A stretch of DNA of 64,000 nucleotides, taken from the NCBI RefSeq assembly GCF_003003215.1, contig NZ_PVUF01000008.1, positions 115,681 to 179,680 of the forward strand, read 5' to 3'. The DNA is from Tritonibacter scottomollicae (GTDB lineage: Bacteria > Pseudomonadota > Alphaproteobacteria > Rhodobacterales > Rhodobacteraceae). Position 1 is the first letter of the stretch. Every line of letters starts with the position of its first letter. Shown one piece after another: positions 43,852 through 53,000 of the stretch. Below the pieces are notes generated by a model. The model was given only the letters and a program-made list of their open reading frames with translations. It was not told the origin of the DNA and did not search any database. A program made the position numbers and the translations under genes.

Positions 43852-45549
43852 ATGCCCCATGACGGACAAATGGACGGACAGGACATGAACCCAAGCGCGC
43901 CATTGCTGCCGGATTTGCTGGGGCTGACACGAGACGCTCTGACGCCACTGGATGAGCTGCTGGAGATCGCTACAGCCCGGGTGCGTGCGACGGTCAGCGA
44001 CGGGGATCGGGTCTCGGGCGCTTTGGTCGAGCAGAACCAATATGCCGCGCATGGGCTGGCCTGGCTGGCCACCTATGTCTATGCGCTGCGCCAGATGCAC
44101 CGCTGGGCCGAGGCGCTCTCGGGCGCGGGTAAGCTGGGCGAGATGGAGCAGCTGATCCACCAGATCGCCTTTGGCGAATACCTCTGGCAGATCTACGGCG
44201 GCATCCAGATGAACCAGGGCGAGGTGCTGCGCCTGCAGGACCTTGGCCTCGGCCAGGACGATCAACGTGCGCTGATGGCCCCGGCGGTGATGGCGTTGAC
44301 GCAGTCCGGCAACACCCAGGCCGCGCGGGTGCGGCTGGTCGAGCTGATGGAGCAGCAGTCCGGCAGCACCATGTTCGGCACCTCCGGTCTCGACGAGGAA
44401 CTGGAGATGATCCGCGACCAATTCCGCCGCTACGCGCAGGAAAAGGTCGAGCCCTTTGCCCATGACTGGCACCTCAAGGACGAGTTGATCCCGATCGAGG
44501 TGATCGAGGAGCTGGCGGAGATGGGGGTCTTTGGCCTGACCATCCCGGAGGAGTTTGGCGGCTTTGGCCTGTCGAAGGCGTCCATGTGCGTGGTCTCCGA
44601 GGAGTTGTCGCGCGGCTATATCGGCGTCGGCAGCCTTGGCACCCGCTCCGAGATTGCCGCCGAGCTGATCCTGGCGGGGGGCACCGACGACCAAAAAGCC
44701 AACTGGCTGCCGAGGATCGCCAGCGCGGAGATCCTGCCGACGGCGGTGTTCACCGAGCCCAACACCGGCTCCGACCTTGGCGCGCTGCGGACGCGGGCGG
44801 TCAAGGGGGACAACGGCGACTACACAGTTACCGGCAACAAGACCTGGATCACCCATGCGGCGCGCACCCATGTGATGACGCTTCTGGCGCGCACCAACCC
44901 GGAGACCACGGACCATCGCGGCCTGTCGATGTTCCTGGCGGAGAAGGTGCCGGGCACGGATGAGAACCCGTTCCCGACCGACGGCATGACCGGCGGCGAG
45001 ATCGAGGTCTTGGGTTATCGCGGCATGAAGGAATACGAACTGGCCTTCGATAGCTTTCACGTGAAGGGCGAAAACCTTCTGGGTGGCGAGGAGGGCAAGG
45101 GCTTCAAGCAGTTGATGGAGACGTTTGAGAGCGCTCGCATCCAGACCGCGGCGCGGGCCATCGGGGTGGCGCAATCGGCGCTCGATATCTCCATGCAATA
45201 CGCGCAGGACCGCAAGCAATTCGGCAAGGCGCTGATCAATTTCCCGAGGGTGTCATCGAAGCTGGCGATGATGGCGGTCGAGGTAATGGTGGCGCGGCAG
45301 CTGACCTATTTCTCCGCATGGGAAAAGGACAATGGCCACCGCTGCGATCTGGAGGCCGGGATGGCAAAACTGCTGGGCGCGCGGGTGGCTTGGGCTGCAG
45401 CGGACAATGGCTTGCAGATCCACGGCGGCAACGGGTTTGCGCTGGAATACAAGATTTCGCGGGTGCTGTGTGATGCGCGCATTCTGAACATCTTTGAAGG
45501 TGCGGCGGAGATCCAGGCGCAGGTTATCGCGCGGCGGCTGCTGGCGTAA
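43852..45549 (+). CDS. mcd: (2S)-methylsuccinyl-CoA dehydrogenase
   Basis: 565 residues. An unusual helical N-terminal extension of about 165 residues (LLGLTRDALTPLDELLEIA to VRLVELMEQQSG) precedes a normal acyl-CoA dehydrogenase with FTEPNTGSDLGALRTRA, KTWITHAARTHVMTLLAR, ARAIGVAQSALDISMQYA and IHGGNGFALEYKISRVLCDA. This extension is a hallmark of methylsuccinyl-CoA dehydrogenase in the ethylmalonyl-CoA pathway, which replaces isocitrate lyase in Rhodobacteraceae. It oxidises (2S)-methylsuccinyl-CoA to mesaconyl-CoA and passes electrons to ETF, whose genes lie about 11 kb away. Confidence 0.9.
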   Translation: MPHDGQMDGQDMNPSAPLLPDLLGLTRDALTPLDELLEIATARVRATVSDGDRVSGALVEQNQYAAHGLAWLATYVYALRQMHRWAEALSGAGKLGEMEQLIHQIAFGEYLWQIYGGIQMNQGEVLRLQDLGLGQDDQRALMAPAVMALTQSGNTQAARVRLVELMEQQSGSTMFGTSGLDEELEMIRDQFRRYAQEKVEPFAHDWHLKDELIPIEVIEELAEMGVFGLTIPEEFGGFGLSKASMCVVSEELSRGYIGVGSLGTRSEIAAELILAGGTDDQKANWLPRIASAEILPTAVFTEPNTGSDLGALRTRAVKGDNGDYTVTGNKTWITHAARTHVMTLLARTNPETTDHRGLSMFLAEKVPGTDENPFPTDGMTGGEIEVLGYRGMKEYELAFDSFHVKGENLLGGEEGKGFKQLMETFESARIQTAARAIGVAQSALDISMQYAQDRKQFGKALINFPRVSSKLAMMAVEVMVARQLTYFSAWEKDNGHRCDLEAGMAKLLGARVAWAAADNGLQIHGGNGFALEYKISRVLCDARILNIFEGAAEIQAQVIARRLLA

Positions 45550-45573
45550 CGCCCATTTGAGAGACCATGCGTT

Positions 45574-45655
45574 CGGCCTGCAGGCCGGACAGCGCCCGAC
45601 CCTCCCCCCGGGAGGGCGCTTCGCCCCCACCCAGGGGCAGGCGCTGCCCTTTGCG
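45574..45655. repeat. Cluster of short GC-rich palindromes after mcd
   Basis: Three palindromes in 80 bases: CGGCCTGCAGGCCG (45574-45587), CCCTCCC-CCC-GGGAGGG (45600-45616, overlapping an alternative GGGCG-CTT-CGCCC stem), and AGGGGCAG-GCG-CTGCCCTT. They fill most of the gap before the SGNH lipoprotein gene. No second copy is seen in this window, so its status as a dispersed repeat is unproven. Confidence 0.45.
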
Positions 45656-45701
45656 ACTTTATCATCTGCCAATTGGCGGGGCTCATGCTATGCAGGTGAC
45701 T

Positions 45702-46382
45702 ATGATCCGTATTCCTTTCCTGCTCCTTGGCCTGCTCTTCCTTACTGCCTGCGGCGACAGCCTCGTGGGGCGAGACGCCCGGATCCTCGCCATGGGCGAT
45801 TCGATGATGGCGTGGAACGGCCTCAGCGGCCAGTCGATCCCCGATGTGGTCGCATCCGAGTTACAGGAGCCGGTCATCGACCGTTCGGTGACGGGCGCGC
45901 GGATGATTTACAGGCTGCCCATCAGTGGCGCGGCGGGGCTGTCGATCCCCAAGCAATACCGCGCCGGTCCCTGGGATTGGGTGATCCTGAACGGCGGTGG
46001 CAACGACCTGCTCTTGGGGTGCGGCTGTGCGGTCTGCGACCGCAAGCTGGACAAGCTGATCTCGGACGATGGCGCGCAGGGCGCCCTGCCAGAGTTGGTG
46101 GCCCGCATTCGTGCGGCGGGTGCGAAGGTTATCGTGCTGGGGTATCTGCGCAGTCCCGGACGCTCCTCACCGATCGAGTCGTGCCGGGACGAGGGCGACA
46201 TTCTGGATGCCCGGCTGACCCAACTGGCGGCGCGGGACGACGGGGTGACCTTTCTGCCGGCTGCCGGGTTGGTGCCGCATGGCGACCTCAGCTTTCATGC
46301 CGCGGACCGGATGCACCCGTCGATCAAGGGCAGCAGGGTCATTGGTGGCATGGTGGCAACCGTCATCCGGCAGCAGAACTGA
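45702..46382 (+). CDS. SGNH/GDSL-type hydrolase lipoprotein
   Basis: 226 residues. A lipoprotein signal ends LFLTAC (Cys about 17). The SGNH blocks are visible: ILAMGDSMMAWNG (block I Ser, about 34), GGGND (block III Asn, about 98-102) and the C-terminal DRMHPSIKG His. A tight cysteine cluster, LGCGCAVCDRKL (Cys about 107, 109 and 112), and another Cys in IESCRDEG are unusual for this family. It is probably an esterase or lipase tethered to a membrane. ATG 45690 is an alternative start; 45702 is chosen because AGG lies five bases upstream and the signal peptide is then ideal. Confidence 0.82.
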   Translation: MIRIPFLLLGLLFLTACGDSLVGRDARILAMGDSMMAWNGLSGQSIPDVVASELQEPVIDRSVTGARMIYRLPISGAAGLSIPKQYRAGPWDWVILNGGGNDLLLGCGCAVCDRKLDKLISDDGAQGALPELVARIRAAGAKVIVLGYLRSPGRSSPIESCRDEGDILDARLTQLAARDDGVTFLPAAGLVPHGDLSFHAADRMHPSIKGSRVIGGMVATVIRQQN

Positions 46383-46429
46383 CCTCAGGCTGACGAGTAG
46401 AGATCGGTCGCACTGAACGCCTGCAACAG

Positions 46430-46458
46430 AAAACCCCCGCACGATGGCGGGGGTTTTT
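46430..46458. terminator. Bidirectional terminator between SGNH gene and pckA
   Basis: AAAACCCCCGC (46430-46440) and GCGGGGGTTTT (46447-46457) form an 11-base-pair stem with a six-base loop and T runs on both strands. It serves both convergent genes. Confidence 0.88.
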
Positions 46459-46491
46459 GTGTTTCACTTTATGTCTGACCGAGGGCCGGGA

Positions 46492-48090
46492 TCAGCAGAT
46501 CGCCGCGGCTTTCACGTCATCGTCGATATAGGGCAGGTATTGCTCGAAGTTGTCAGAGAACATTTGCACCAGCTTCTCGGCCTGGACGTCATAGGCGGAT
46601 GTGTCGTCCCAGGTGCGGCGTGGATCCAGCAGCACTTCGGCAACGCCGGGGGCCGCGACCGGCACGTCGAAGCCGAAGTTCGGATCCTTGCGGAAGTCCG
46701 CATTGGCCAGCGATCCGTCGAGGGCAGCGGTCAGGAGCGCGCGGGTCGCCTTGATCGGCATCCGCGAGCCGGTGCCGTAGGCGCCGCCGGTCCAGCCGGT
46801 GTTCACCAGCCAGCAGCTGGCACCATGTTGGGCGATCTTCTCGCGCAGGAGGTTGCCGTAAACTTCCGGGCGGCGCGGCATGAAGGGCGCACCAAAGCAG
46901 GTGGAGAACGTGGGCTCAGGTTCGGTCACGCCACGCTCGGTGCCCGCCACCTTGGAGGTAAAGCCGGAGAGGAAGTGATACATCGCCTGCGCCGGGGTCA
47001 GACGGGCGATCGGAGGCAGCACGCCGAAGGCATCACAGGTCAGCATGATGATGTTCTTGGGGTGACCGCCGCGCGCCGAGGCCGAGGCGTTGGAGATGTA
47101 GTGCAGCGGGTAGGCACACCGCATGTTGGCGGTCAGGCTGTCGTCCTCGAAGTTGAGGTCGAAGGTCTGCGGATCGAAGGTCATGTTCTCGATCACGGTG
47201 CCGAATTTCTCGGTGGTGGCGTAGATCTCGGGCTCGGCCTCGGGGTTGAGGTTGATGGTCTTGGCGTAGCAGCCGCCCTCGAAATTGAAGGTGCCGTTGG
47301 AGGCCCAGCCGTGCTCATCGTCGCCGATCAGCACCCGGTCCGGGTCGGCGGAGAGCGTGGTCTTGCCAGTGCCGGAGAGGCCGAAGAACACCGCAGTGTC
47401 GACAGGGTTGCCCTTGGCGTGGTTGGCGGAGCAGTGCATCGGCATGATGCCCTTTTCCGGCAGGAGGTAGTTCAGCAGGGTGAAGACGGATTTCTTGTTC
47501 TCGCCGGCATATTCGGTGCCGCCGATCAGGATCAGCTTGCGGTCGAAGTTGAGCGCGATCACGGTTTCGGAGCGGCAATTGTGCTTGGCCGGGTCGGCCT
47601 GGAAGCTGGGGCAGTTGATGATGGTGAAATCGGACACGAAATCATCCAGATCCTCAAGGTCGGGACGCCGCAGCAGGTGGCGGATGAAGAGGCTGTGCCA
47701 GGCCAGCTCGGTCACCATGCGGACGTTGATCGCATGCACCGGGTCGGCGCCGCCCACGAGATCCTGCACGAAATACTCGCGGCCTTTCATGTGCTCCAGC
47801 ATGTCGAGGTAGAGCGCGTCGAACCCCTCGGGGGTCATTTCTGCGTTGTTCTCCCACCAGATGGTGTCGGCGACGCTGTCGCTCTTGACCACATGCTTAT
47901 CCTTTGGGGAGCGGCCGGTGAACTTGCCGGTGGTCACCAGGAAGGCGCCGCCCTTGCCCAGCGTGCCTTCGCCGCGGCCCAGGGCCGCTTCGACCAGCGC
48001 AGGCTCCATGAGGTTGTAATAGACATTGCCCAGACCCTCGATCCCTTGATCCTCGAGGCGGAATTGCGGGTTTACCCGTCCAGATGTCAT
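46492..48090 (-). CDS. pckA: Phosphoenolpyruvate carboxykinase (ATP)
   Basis: 532 residues. Motifs: [12 protein letters not shown] for oxaloacetate, the kinase P-loop [16 protein letters not shown], the metal-binding [10 protein letters not shown] and [12 protein letters not shown], and [13 protein letters not shown] near the C-terminus. It converts oxaloacetate to PEP in gluconeogenesis, the first committed step when growing on acids. The ATG at 48090 follows AGGAGAG; in-frame starts up to 48165 are unsupported. It is divergent from chvI across a 364-base gap, an arrangement conserved in rhizobia and roseobacters. Confidence 0.97.
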   Translation of the reverse strand: MTSGRVNPQFRLEDQGIEGLGNVYYNLMEPALVEAALGRGEGTLGKGGAFLVTTGKFTGRSPKDKHVVKSDSVADTIWWENNAEMTPEGFDALYLDMLEHMKGREYFVQDLVGGADPVHAINVRMVTELAWHSLFIRHLLRRPDLEDLDDFVSDFTIINCPSFQADPAKHNCRSETVIALNFDRKLILIGGTEYAGENKKSVFTLLNYLLPEKGIMPMHCSANHAKGNPVDTAVFFGLSGTGKTTLSADPDRVLIGDDEHGWASNGTFNFEGGCYAKTINLNPEAEPEIYATTEKFGTVIENMTFDPQTFDLNFEDDSLTANMRCAYPLHYISNASASARGGHPKNIIMLTCDAFGVLPPIARLTPAQAMYHFLSGFTSKVAGTERGVTEPEPTFSTCFGAPFMPRRPEVYGNLLREKIAQHGASCWLVNTGWTGGAYGTGSRMPIKATRALLTAALDGSLANADFRKDPNFGFDVPVAAPGVAEVLLDPRRTWDDTSAYDVQAEKLVQMFSDNFEQYLPYIDDDVKAAAIC

Positions 48091-48454
48091 CGCTTGTCTC
48101 TCCTGGGTGTCGGCCTGTTGCGTAGGGCTGTGGCCGCATGGAACTTTCGCTGCGCCGATTGGCACCGAGGCGCAATAATAGCACCTCCTGAACGGGTCTT
48201 AACATGAGGTTTTGCGGAAAGAACAGGACGCTTTGGCGCAGTTAGCGCAACCACGCAAACCTTTAGCGCCACCAATGTTTCGCATAGGCGCCATCGCAGT
48301 TTCACTTGGCGGTCTTTAACCAATGCTAAGACATTTTTGCGTCAATGGATGCCAAGATTTTGCCTGATTCGTTAATCAGGGATTGATTCGCGGCGTCTTC
48401 CAAGCGACAAAGGACGTAAAATAAACGAATAATGAGCAGATAGGGCTAATTCCG
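48091..48454. promoter_or_regulatory. pckA-chvI divergent intergenic region
   Basis: A 364-base gene-free stretch, more AT-rich than its surroundings, that must hold the promoters of both pckA and chvI. It contains the inverted repeat CCTGATT-CGTT-AATCAGG (48363-48380). Two GATTC sites (48366 and 48385), the target class of the CcrM methylase, lie within or near it. TTAA-N7-TAAG in 48313-48330 is only a half match to a CtrA box. No promoter can be assigned firmly. Confidence 0.45.
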
Positions 48455-49156
48455 ATGTCAAAGATTGCTTTGGTCGATGACGACAGGAACATTCTGACCT
48501 CGGTGTCTATGACGCTGGAGGCCGAAGGGTTCGAGGTCGAAACCTACCACGACGGACAGGCTGCACTCGACGCCTTTAACAAACGCCTGCCGGACATGGC
48601 GGTTCTGGACATCAAGATGCCCCGGATGGACGGCATGGATTTGCTGCAGCGCCTGCGCCAGAAAAGCCAGATGCCGGTGATCTTCCTCACCTCCAAGGAT
48701 GATGAGATCGACGAGGTGCTTGGCCTGCGCATGGGCGCGGACGATTATGTCAAAAAACCCTTTTCACAGCGCTTGTTGGTGGAACGCATCCGTGCGCTGC
48801 TGCGCCGTCAGGAAGCCGTGGCCACCGATGAGGTCGGCACAGCGCCTGAAACCAAGGTGATGGAACGCGGCGAGCTGCGCATGGACCCGCTGCGCCACGC
48901 GGTCAGCTGGAAAGGGCAGGACGTGTCCCTGACCGTGACCGAGTTCCTGTTGTTGCAAGCCCTGGCGCAACGCCCCGGATTTGTCAAAAGCCGCGATCAG
49001 TTGATGGATGTGGCCTACGATGATCAGGTCTATGTGGATGACCGGACCATCGACAGCCATATCAAACGCCTGCGCAAGAAGATGCGGAGCGCGGATCCTG
49101 ATTTTGCGGCGATCGAGACCCTCTACGGGATCGGCTATCGCTACAATGAAGAGTAA
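48455..49156 (+). CDS. chvI: Response regulator ChvI
   Basis: 233 residues of the OmpR/PhoB type. Receiver domain about 1-115 with acidic pocket VDDDRN, phospho-acceptor Asp about 52 in [12 protein letters not shown], and Lys in [11 protein letters not shown]-terminal winged helix about 135-230 with [22 protein letters not shown] and [15 protein letters not shown]. With ChvG it controls envelope, exopolysaccharide and acid/host responses in alphaproteobacteria. It begins a run through chvG, hprK, rapZ, EIIA and HPr. Confidence 0.95.
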   Translation: MSKIALVDDDRNILTSVSMTLEAEGFEVETYHDGQAALDAFNKRLPDMAVLDIKMPRMDGMDLLQRLRQKSQMPVIFLTSKDDEIDEVLGLRMGADDYVKKPFSQRLLVERIRALLRRQEAVATDEVGTAPETKVMERGELRMDPLRHAVSWKGQDVSLTVTEFLLLQALAQRPGFVKSRDQLMDVAYDDQVYVDDRTIDSHIKRLRKKMRSADPDFAAIETLYGIGYRYNEE

Positions 49157-49195
49157 GTTTCCGATCTTCGGGAGCTTGGGTGGAGACATACGCGC

Positions 49196-50929
49196 ATGCG
49201 CGACAGTGGCATGACGGATTCGTACCGGCAGATGGATCGGGATGAACGTCGGGACAATGACCTTGTTCTCGGTGACGATTGGGTTGCACCAGAACAGACC
49301 GTTGGGCGCGAGATGCAGGCGAAGCGGGCGCGTCGGGGATTTTTGTCCCTGCGCAGCTCGCCCCTGACGCGCAAGATTATCACCTTCAACCTGATCGCTC
49401 TGATCATCATGGTGTCAGGCATCCTATACCTGAATTCCGCGCGTCAGAGCCTGGTGTATCAGCGGCTGGGCACGCTGGTCTCCGAGGCGATGCTGGCAGC
49501 CGACGTTGTAGAAGCGCAGCTGCCGACAGAGACTGCAGGCGCGCCGGTTGCGATCACCGATTCCGATGTGGAGCCCACGCTGGAGACCCTGTCGCTGCGG
49601 GCCGGGGTCGAAGTCTTCGTGTTTGACACGGCACAGGCGCTGGTGGATCGGCAGAAAGGTGTTGCGCGGGCTGACACCCTGAACCTGCTGAACGAAAACG
49701 AAGGCGGTTCGACGCTGATCTCCGATACGCTCACGGCACTCTGGACGGCGGTCGGAGGAAGTCGTGCACCGGAACAGACCGGGGCAGTCGCAATTTCCGA
49801 AGGCCAGCTGACAAATTTGACGGAGCGGGCCTTGCGGGATGGCACTCAGGTCGCTGCGGTGCCGGATACAGCGGGCGGGACGGTTTACGCCGCAGCCACG
49901 CCGATCATGCAGGCCGGGCAGACCGCCGGTGTTCTGGTGATGACATCGGCAACCGGTGAAATCGACCGGTTGGTGCGAATCGAACGCGAGCGCGTGTTAC
50001 AGATGTTCATTGTGGCGCTGATGGTGTCTGTCGGCCTCAGTCTCGTGCTGGCCTCGACAATCGCCAACCCGCTCGCCGATCTGGCAGAGGCGGCGGAACT
50101 GGGTAAGGATCGCGACGATGACAAGGTAAAACCGGGTCGAATTCGCATCCCGGACCTCTCTGCGCGCCCGGATGAGATCGGTCGGTTGAGCCGCGCGCTG
50201 CGTGGCATGGTGAAAGCGCTATATAATCGTATCGATAGTAACGAACAATTTGCAGCTGATGTGGCACATGAGATCAAGAACCCTCTGGCCAGCCTGCAGT
50301 CTGCGGTCGGCACGCTGCGCATGGTTCACCGGGAGGACCAGCGGGAGAAGCTGATGGAAGTGATTGAACATGATGTGCGCCGCCTCGACCGGTTGGTGAG
50401 TGATATCTCCAACGCGTCGCGGCTCGATGCGGAACTGGTGAAGGAGGACGAAGAGGATTTCGACCTGCTCCACATGCTCGGCAATCTGAACCAGTATCTG
50501 GGCGAGGATGCGCGCGGCAAGGGCATCGACTACATCACCGAACTGCCGAACGAGCCGATCGAGATCCGGGGTCTTGAGGCGCGTTTGGCACAGGTGTTCG
50601 TCAACCTGATTTCCAACGCGATCTCTTTCTGCGAGGAGGGCGATGCGATCCGGGTCTGGGCGCGTCGGCGCGAAAATCGGGTGCTTGTGGTGGTCGAGGA
50701 CACGGGCCCCGGTATTCCGGAACAGGCGCTGTCGAAGATCTTCAAACGGTTCTACTCGCAGCGTCCGGACGAGCATTTCGGCAACAACTCGGGCCTTGGT
50801 CTGGCGATTTCCAAGCAGATCGTCGAGGCGCATGGCGGCGTGATCTGGGCTGAGAACATTCGCCCGACCGAAGCGGATCTGACCTCCGAGCCACTTGGCG
50901 CGCGTTTCGTGGTCGGCCTGCCGGTCTGA
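49196..50929 (+). CDS. chvG: Sensor histidine kinase ChvG
   Basis: 577 residues. A charged cytoplasmic N-terminus (about 1-58) precedes TM1 (about 62-80), a periplasmic sensor (about 81-265), TM2 (about 268-290), HAMP (about 290-345), the phospho-acceptor His about 358 in FAADVAHEIKNPLAS, and an HATPase domain with NAISFCEEGD, VEDTGPGIPEQ and NNSGLGLAISK. It phosphorylates ChvI. In rhizobia the sensor is held by the periplasmic inhibitor ExoR; no exoR is seen here. It lies 39 bases after chvI. Confidence 0.95.
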   Translation: MRDSGMTDSYRQMDRDERRDNDLVLGDDWVAPEQTVGREMQAKRARRGFLSLRSSPLTRKIITFNLIALIIMVSGILYLNSARQSLVYQRLGTLVSEAMLAADVVEAQLPTETAGAPVAITDSDVEPTLETLSLRAGVEVFVFDTAQALVDRQKGVARADTLNLLNENEGGSTLISDTLTALWTAVGGSRAPEQTGAVAISEGQLTNLTERALRDGTQVAAVPDTAGGTVYAAATPIMQAGQTAGVLVMTSATGEIDRLVRIERERVLQMFIVALMVSVGLSLVLASTIANPLADLAEAAELGKDRDDDKVKPGRIRIPDLSARPDEIGRLSRALRGMVKALYNRIDSNEQFAADVAHEIKNPLASLQSAVGTLRMVHREDQREKLMEVIEHDVRRLDRLVSDISNASRLDAELVKEDEEDFDLLHMLGNLNQYLGEDARGKGIDYITELPNEPIEIRGLEARLAQVFVNLISNAISFCEEGDAIRVWARRRENRVLVVVEDTGPGIPEQALSKIFKRFYSQRPDEHFGNNSGLGLAISKQIVEAHGGVIWAENIRPTEADLTSEPLGARFVVGLPV

Positions 50930-50931
50930 CC

Positions 50932-51390
50932 GTGGTCACCGGAGCTTCTGCCGGCACTGTATTGCACGCCAGTTGCGTCGCGCTCGAGGGGCGCGGCGTT
51001 CTCATTTCCGGACAGTCGGGGAGCGGTAAATCTGCTCTGGCGCTTGAGTTGATGGCACGCGGGGCGGTGCTGGTGGCCGATGATCGCACAGAGATCCGTC
51101 GAGCGGGCACCAGGTTGCTGGCAAAGGCGCCAGCGCCGATCTGCGGTCTGATCGAGGCACGCGGCGTGGGCATCTTGCGTGCTGATGTGGTGGCTGAGGT
51201 ACAACTTCACGTCATTGTGGACATGAGCCAGCTTGAAACTGACCGGCTTCCGCGCCACGTACGACAGCAGGTTCTGGGCGTATCACTGCCCAGTCTGAAG
51301 CGCGCGGAAGGCGACCATTTCGCGGCCGCGCTGATCCAGTATCTGAAAGGCGGAGCCATTGACCCCGACGGAAATCGAACCCCTTTGTGA
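50932..51390 (+). CDS. hprK: Short HPr kinase/phosphorylase
   Basis: 152 residues, matching only the C-terminal catalytic half of Gram-positive HprK, as is normal in alphaproteobacteria. Walker A is [14 protein letters not shown] (about 27-40), followed by [12 protein letters not shown], and the K3-like loop ending in LSVELPV-type sequence is replaced by [16 protein letters not shown] with [16 protein letters not shown] at the end. It phosphorylates HPr on Ser46. The start is GTG at 50932, two bases after the chvG stop. It overlaps the next gene by 32 bases. Confidence 0.92.
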   Translation: MVTGASAGTVLHASCVALEGRGVLISGQSGSGKSALALELMARGAVLVADDRTEIRRAGTRLLAKAPAPICGLIEARGVGILRADVVAEVQLHVIVDMSQLETDRLPRHVRQQVLGVSLPSLKRAEGDHFAAALIQYLKGGAIDPDGNRTPL

Positions 51391-52276
51391 TGCCAACGGT
51401 GCTGTTGCCTCGCGGCCGCCGCCCCTCGTGTTGGTGACTGGTCCGTCCGGGGCCGGGCGGACCACCGCACTCAACGTGCTGGAGGATCTTGATTTTGAGG
51501 CGATCGACAACCTGCCATTGCGGCTGGTTCCGGGGCTTGTGGATGCGGGCGGTGCGGATCGTCCTCTGGTGTTGGGGCTGGATCCGCGAAACCGTGATTT
51601 TTCGACCGAAGCGCTGATCGATGTGATTGATCTGCTGAAGAGCCGGCGCGGGATCGAAACCACTGTGGTCTATCTGGACGCGCGACCCGAAGTCTTGCTG
51701 CGCCGGTTCTCCGAGACCCGCAGGCGGCATCCGCTGTCGCCGGCAGAGAGCCCGGAATTGGGGGTCAGTCGCGAGCTGGATCTGATGCGCGCGATCCGTG
51801 ACCGTTCGGATGTCATCATTGATACCTCCGAGCTGAACGTGCATCAGCTGCGGGCCGAGGTAGAGCGGGTGTTTGCGCCTAAGGGTGGCCGCGCGCTCGC
51901 TGTGGCACTGCATAGTTTTTCATACAAGCGCGGCATACCGCGCAGCGTCGATATGGTGTTCGATTGTCGGTTTCTGGCGAACCCCTATTGGGAACCAGCG
52001 CTGCGGTCCCATGACGGGCGCGACGTCGAAGTCCAAGACTACGTGATGGCGGATGCCAAGTTTCAGGGGTTCTTTGATCGGGTCCTGGATCTGACACTTT
52101 CATTGCTCCCGGCCTACCGCGAGGAAGGGAAATCCCATTTCTCCATCGGGTTTGGTTGCACAGGTGGGCAACACCGTTCGGTAACTTTGGCCGAAACCTT
52201 GGCAAAGGCCCTTGCACGCGCAGGCCAGCAGGTGTCAATTAGGCACCGCGAGCTGCCTGGCCAGCCATTGAAGTGA
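51359..52276 (+). CDS. rapZ: RapZ-family nucleotide-binding protein (RNase adapter)
   Basis: 305 residues. Walker [14 protein letters not shown] (about 26-38), [38 protein letters not shown] region, and the C-terminal [19 protein letters not shown], characteristic of RapZ/YvcJ. In enterobacteria RapZ guides RNase E to an sRNA; in alphaproteobacteria the role is less clear but it sits with regulatory PTS genes. The proposed start is TTG at 51359, inside hprK in another frame, with AAAGGCGGAG upstream; no later in-frame start leaves room before the P-loop. Confidence 0.93.
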   Translation: MTPTEIEPLCDANGAVASRPPPLVLVTGPSGAGRTTALNVLEDLDFEAIDNLPLRLVPGLVDAGGADRPLVLGLDPRNRDFSTEALIDVIDLLKSRRGIETTVVYLDARPEVLLRRFSETRRRHPLSPAESPELGVSRELDLMRAIRDRSDVIIDTSELNVHQLRAEVERVFAPKGGRALAVALHSFSYKRGIPRSVDMVFDCRFLANPYWEPALRSHDGRDVEVQDYVMADAKFQGFFDRVLDLTLSLLPAYREEGKSHFSIGFGCTGGQHRSVTLAETLAKALARAGQQVSIRHRELPGQPLK

Positions 52277-52285
52277 GAGAGCCGC

Positions 52286-52693
52286 TTGATCGGGATCGTG
52301 ATTGTTGCACATGGAGGGTTGGCCAAGGAATACTTGGCTGCCGTTGAACATGTCGTCGGGCGTCAGCCTGCGCTGATGGCCATCGCCATCGGCCCTGATG
52401 ACGACCGTGATGCCAAGCAGGATGAGATCTGTTCTGCCGCGAATGCCGTCGACATTGGCGACGGTGTGGTCGTGGTTACAGATCTTTTTGGCGGCAGCCC
52501 CTCCAACCTCAGCCTGCGCGCCTGTGCGCCCGCCAACCGTCGGATTCTCTATGGTGCCAATCTTCCCATGTTGATCAAGCTGGCGAAGTCCCGCCATCTG
52601 CCGGTGGCAGATGCAGTTCGCCATGCGATGGAAGCAGGGCGCAAATATATCAATTCCCAAAATGTGAACCCTGAAGGGGGCGCGGCAGAATAA
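52286..52693 (+). CDS. PTS EIIA component, mannose (EIIA-Man) type
   Basis: 135 residues. The phospho-acceptor His is at about 9 in GIVIVAHGGLAKEYL, and the central DGVVVVTDLFGGSPSNLSLR block is diagnostic of the EIIA-Man family. It would accept phosphate from HPr, but no EIIB, EIIC or EIID gene is nearby, so it is regulatory rather than sugar-transporting. The start is TTG at 52286, nine bases after the rapZ stop, with GAGAG upstream. Its stop is immediately followed by the HPr start. Confidence 0.94.
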   Translation: MIGIVIVAHGGLAKEYLAAVEHVVGRQPALMAIAIGPDDDRDAKQDEICSAANAVDIGDGVVVVTDLFGGSPSNLSLRACAPANRRILYGANLPMLIKLAKSRHLPVADAVRHAMEAGRKYINSQNVNPEGGAAE

Positions 52694-52963
52694 ATGGCTC
52701 GAAAGACACTAGAAATTATAAATGAGAAGGGCCTTCATGCCCGTGCGTCCGCCAAGTTGGTGGAAGTGGTTGAGGGCTTTGATGCCTCCGCAGAAGTCAT
52801 CAAGGATGGTATGTCGGCCTCAGGTGACAGCATCATGGGGCTTTTGATGTTGGCAGCGTCGAAGGGAACGACTATTGACGTCGAAACCTCGGGACCTGAC
52901 GCAGACGCGTTGGCCTCTGCCGTTGCGGCCTTGGTGGCTGACAAATTTGGCGAAGGCTACTAG
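52694..52963 (+). CDS. ptsH: Phosphocarrier protein HPr
   Basis: 89 residues. The His15 site is intact (NEKGLHARASAKLVEV) and so is the Ser46 site (ASGDSIMGLLMLAAS), the target of the HPr kinase encoded three genes earlier. His15 receives phosphate from Enzyme I, which is not in this window. Expected role: transferring phosphate to the EIIA upstream and reporting carbon or nitrogen state. It starts directly after the EIIA stop. Confidence 0.95.
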   Translation: MARKTLEIINEKGLHARASAKLVEVVEGFDASAEVIKDGMSASGDSIMGLLMLAASKGTTIDVETSGPDADALASAVAALVADKFGEGY

Positions 52964-53000
52964 TCTGTCGGAACGGTCCAAAAAGACGGGACAGGTGAAA

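Noticed and set aside
46444..48207. Open frame of 587 codons antisense to pckA
   Set aside because: Gly/Val-rich shadow of a fully canonical pckA; its start lies inside the bidirectional terminator region.
48313..48330. CtrA binding site before chvI
   Set aside because: TTAA-N7-TAAG matches only one half of the TTAA-N7-TTAA consensus.
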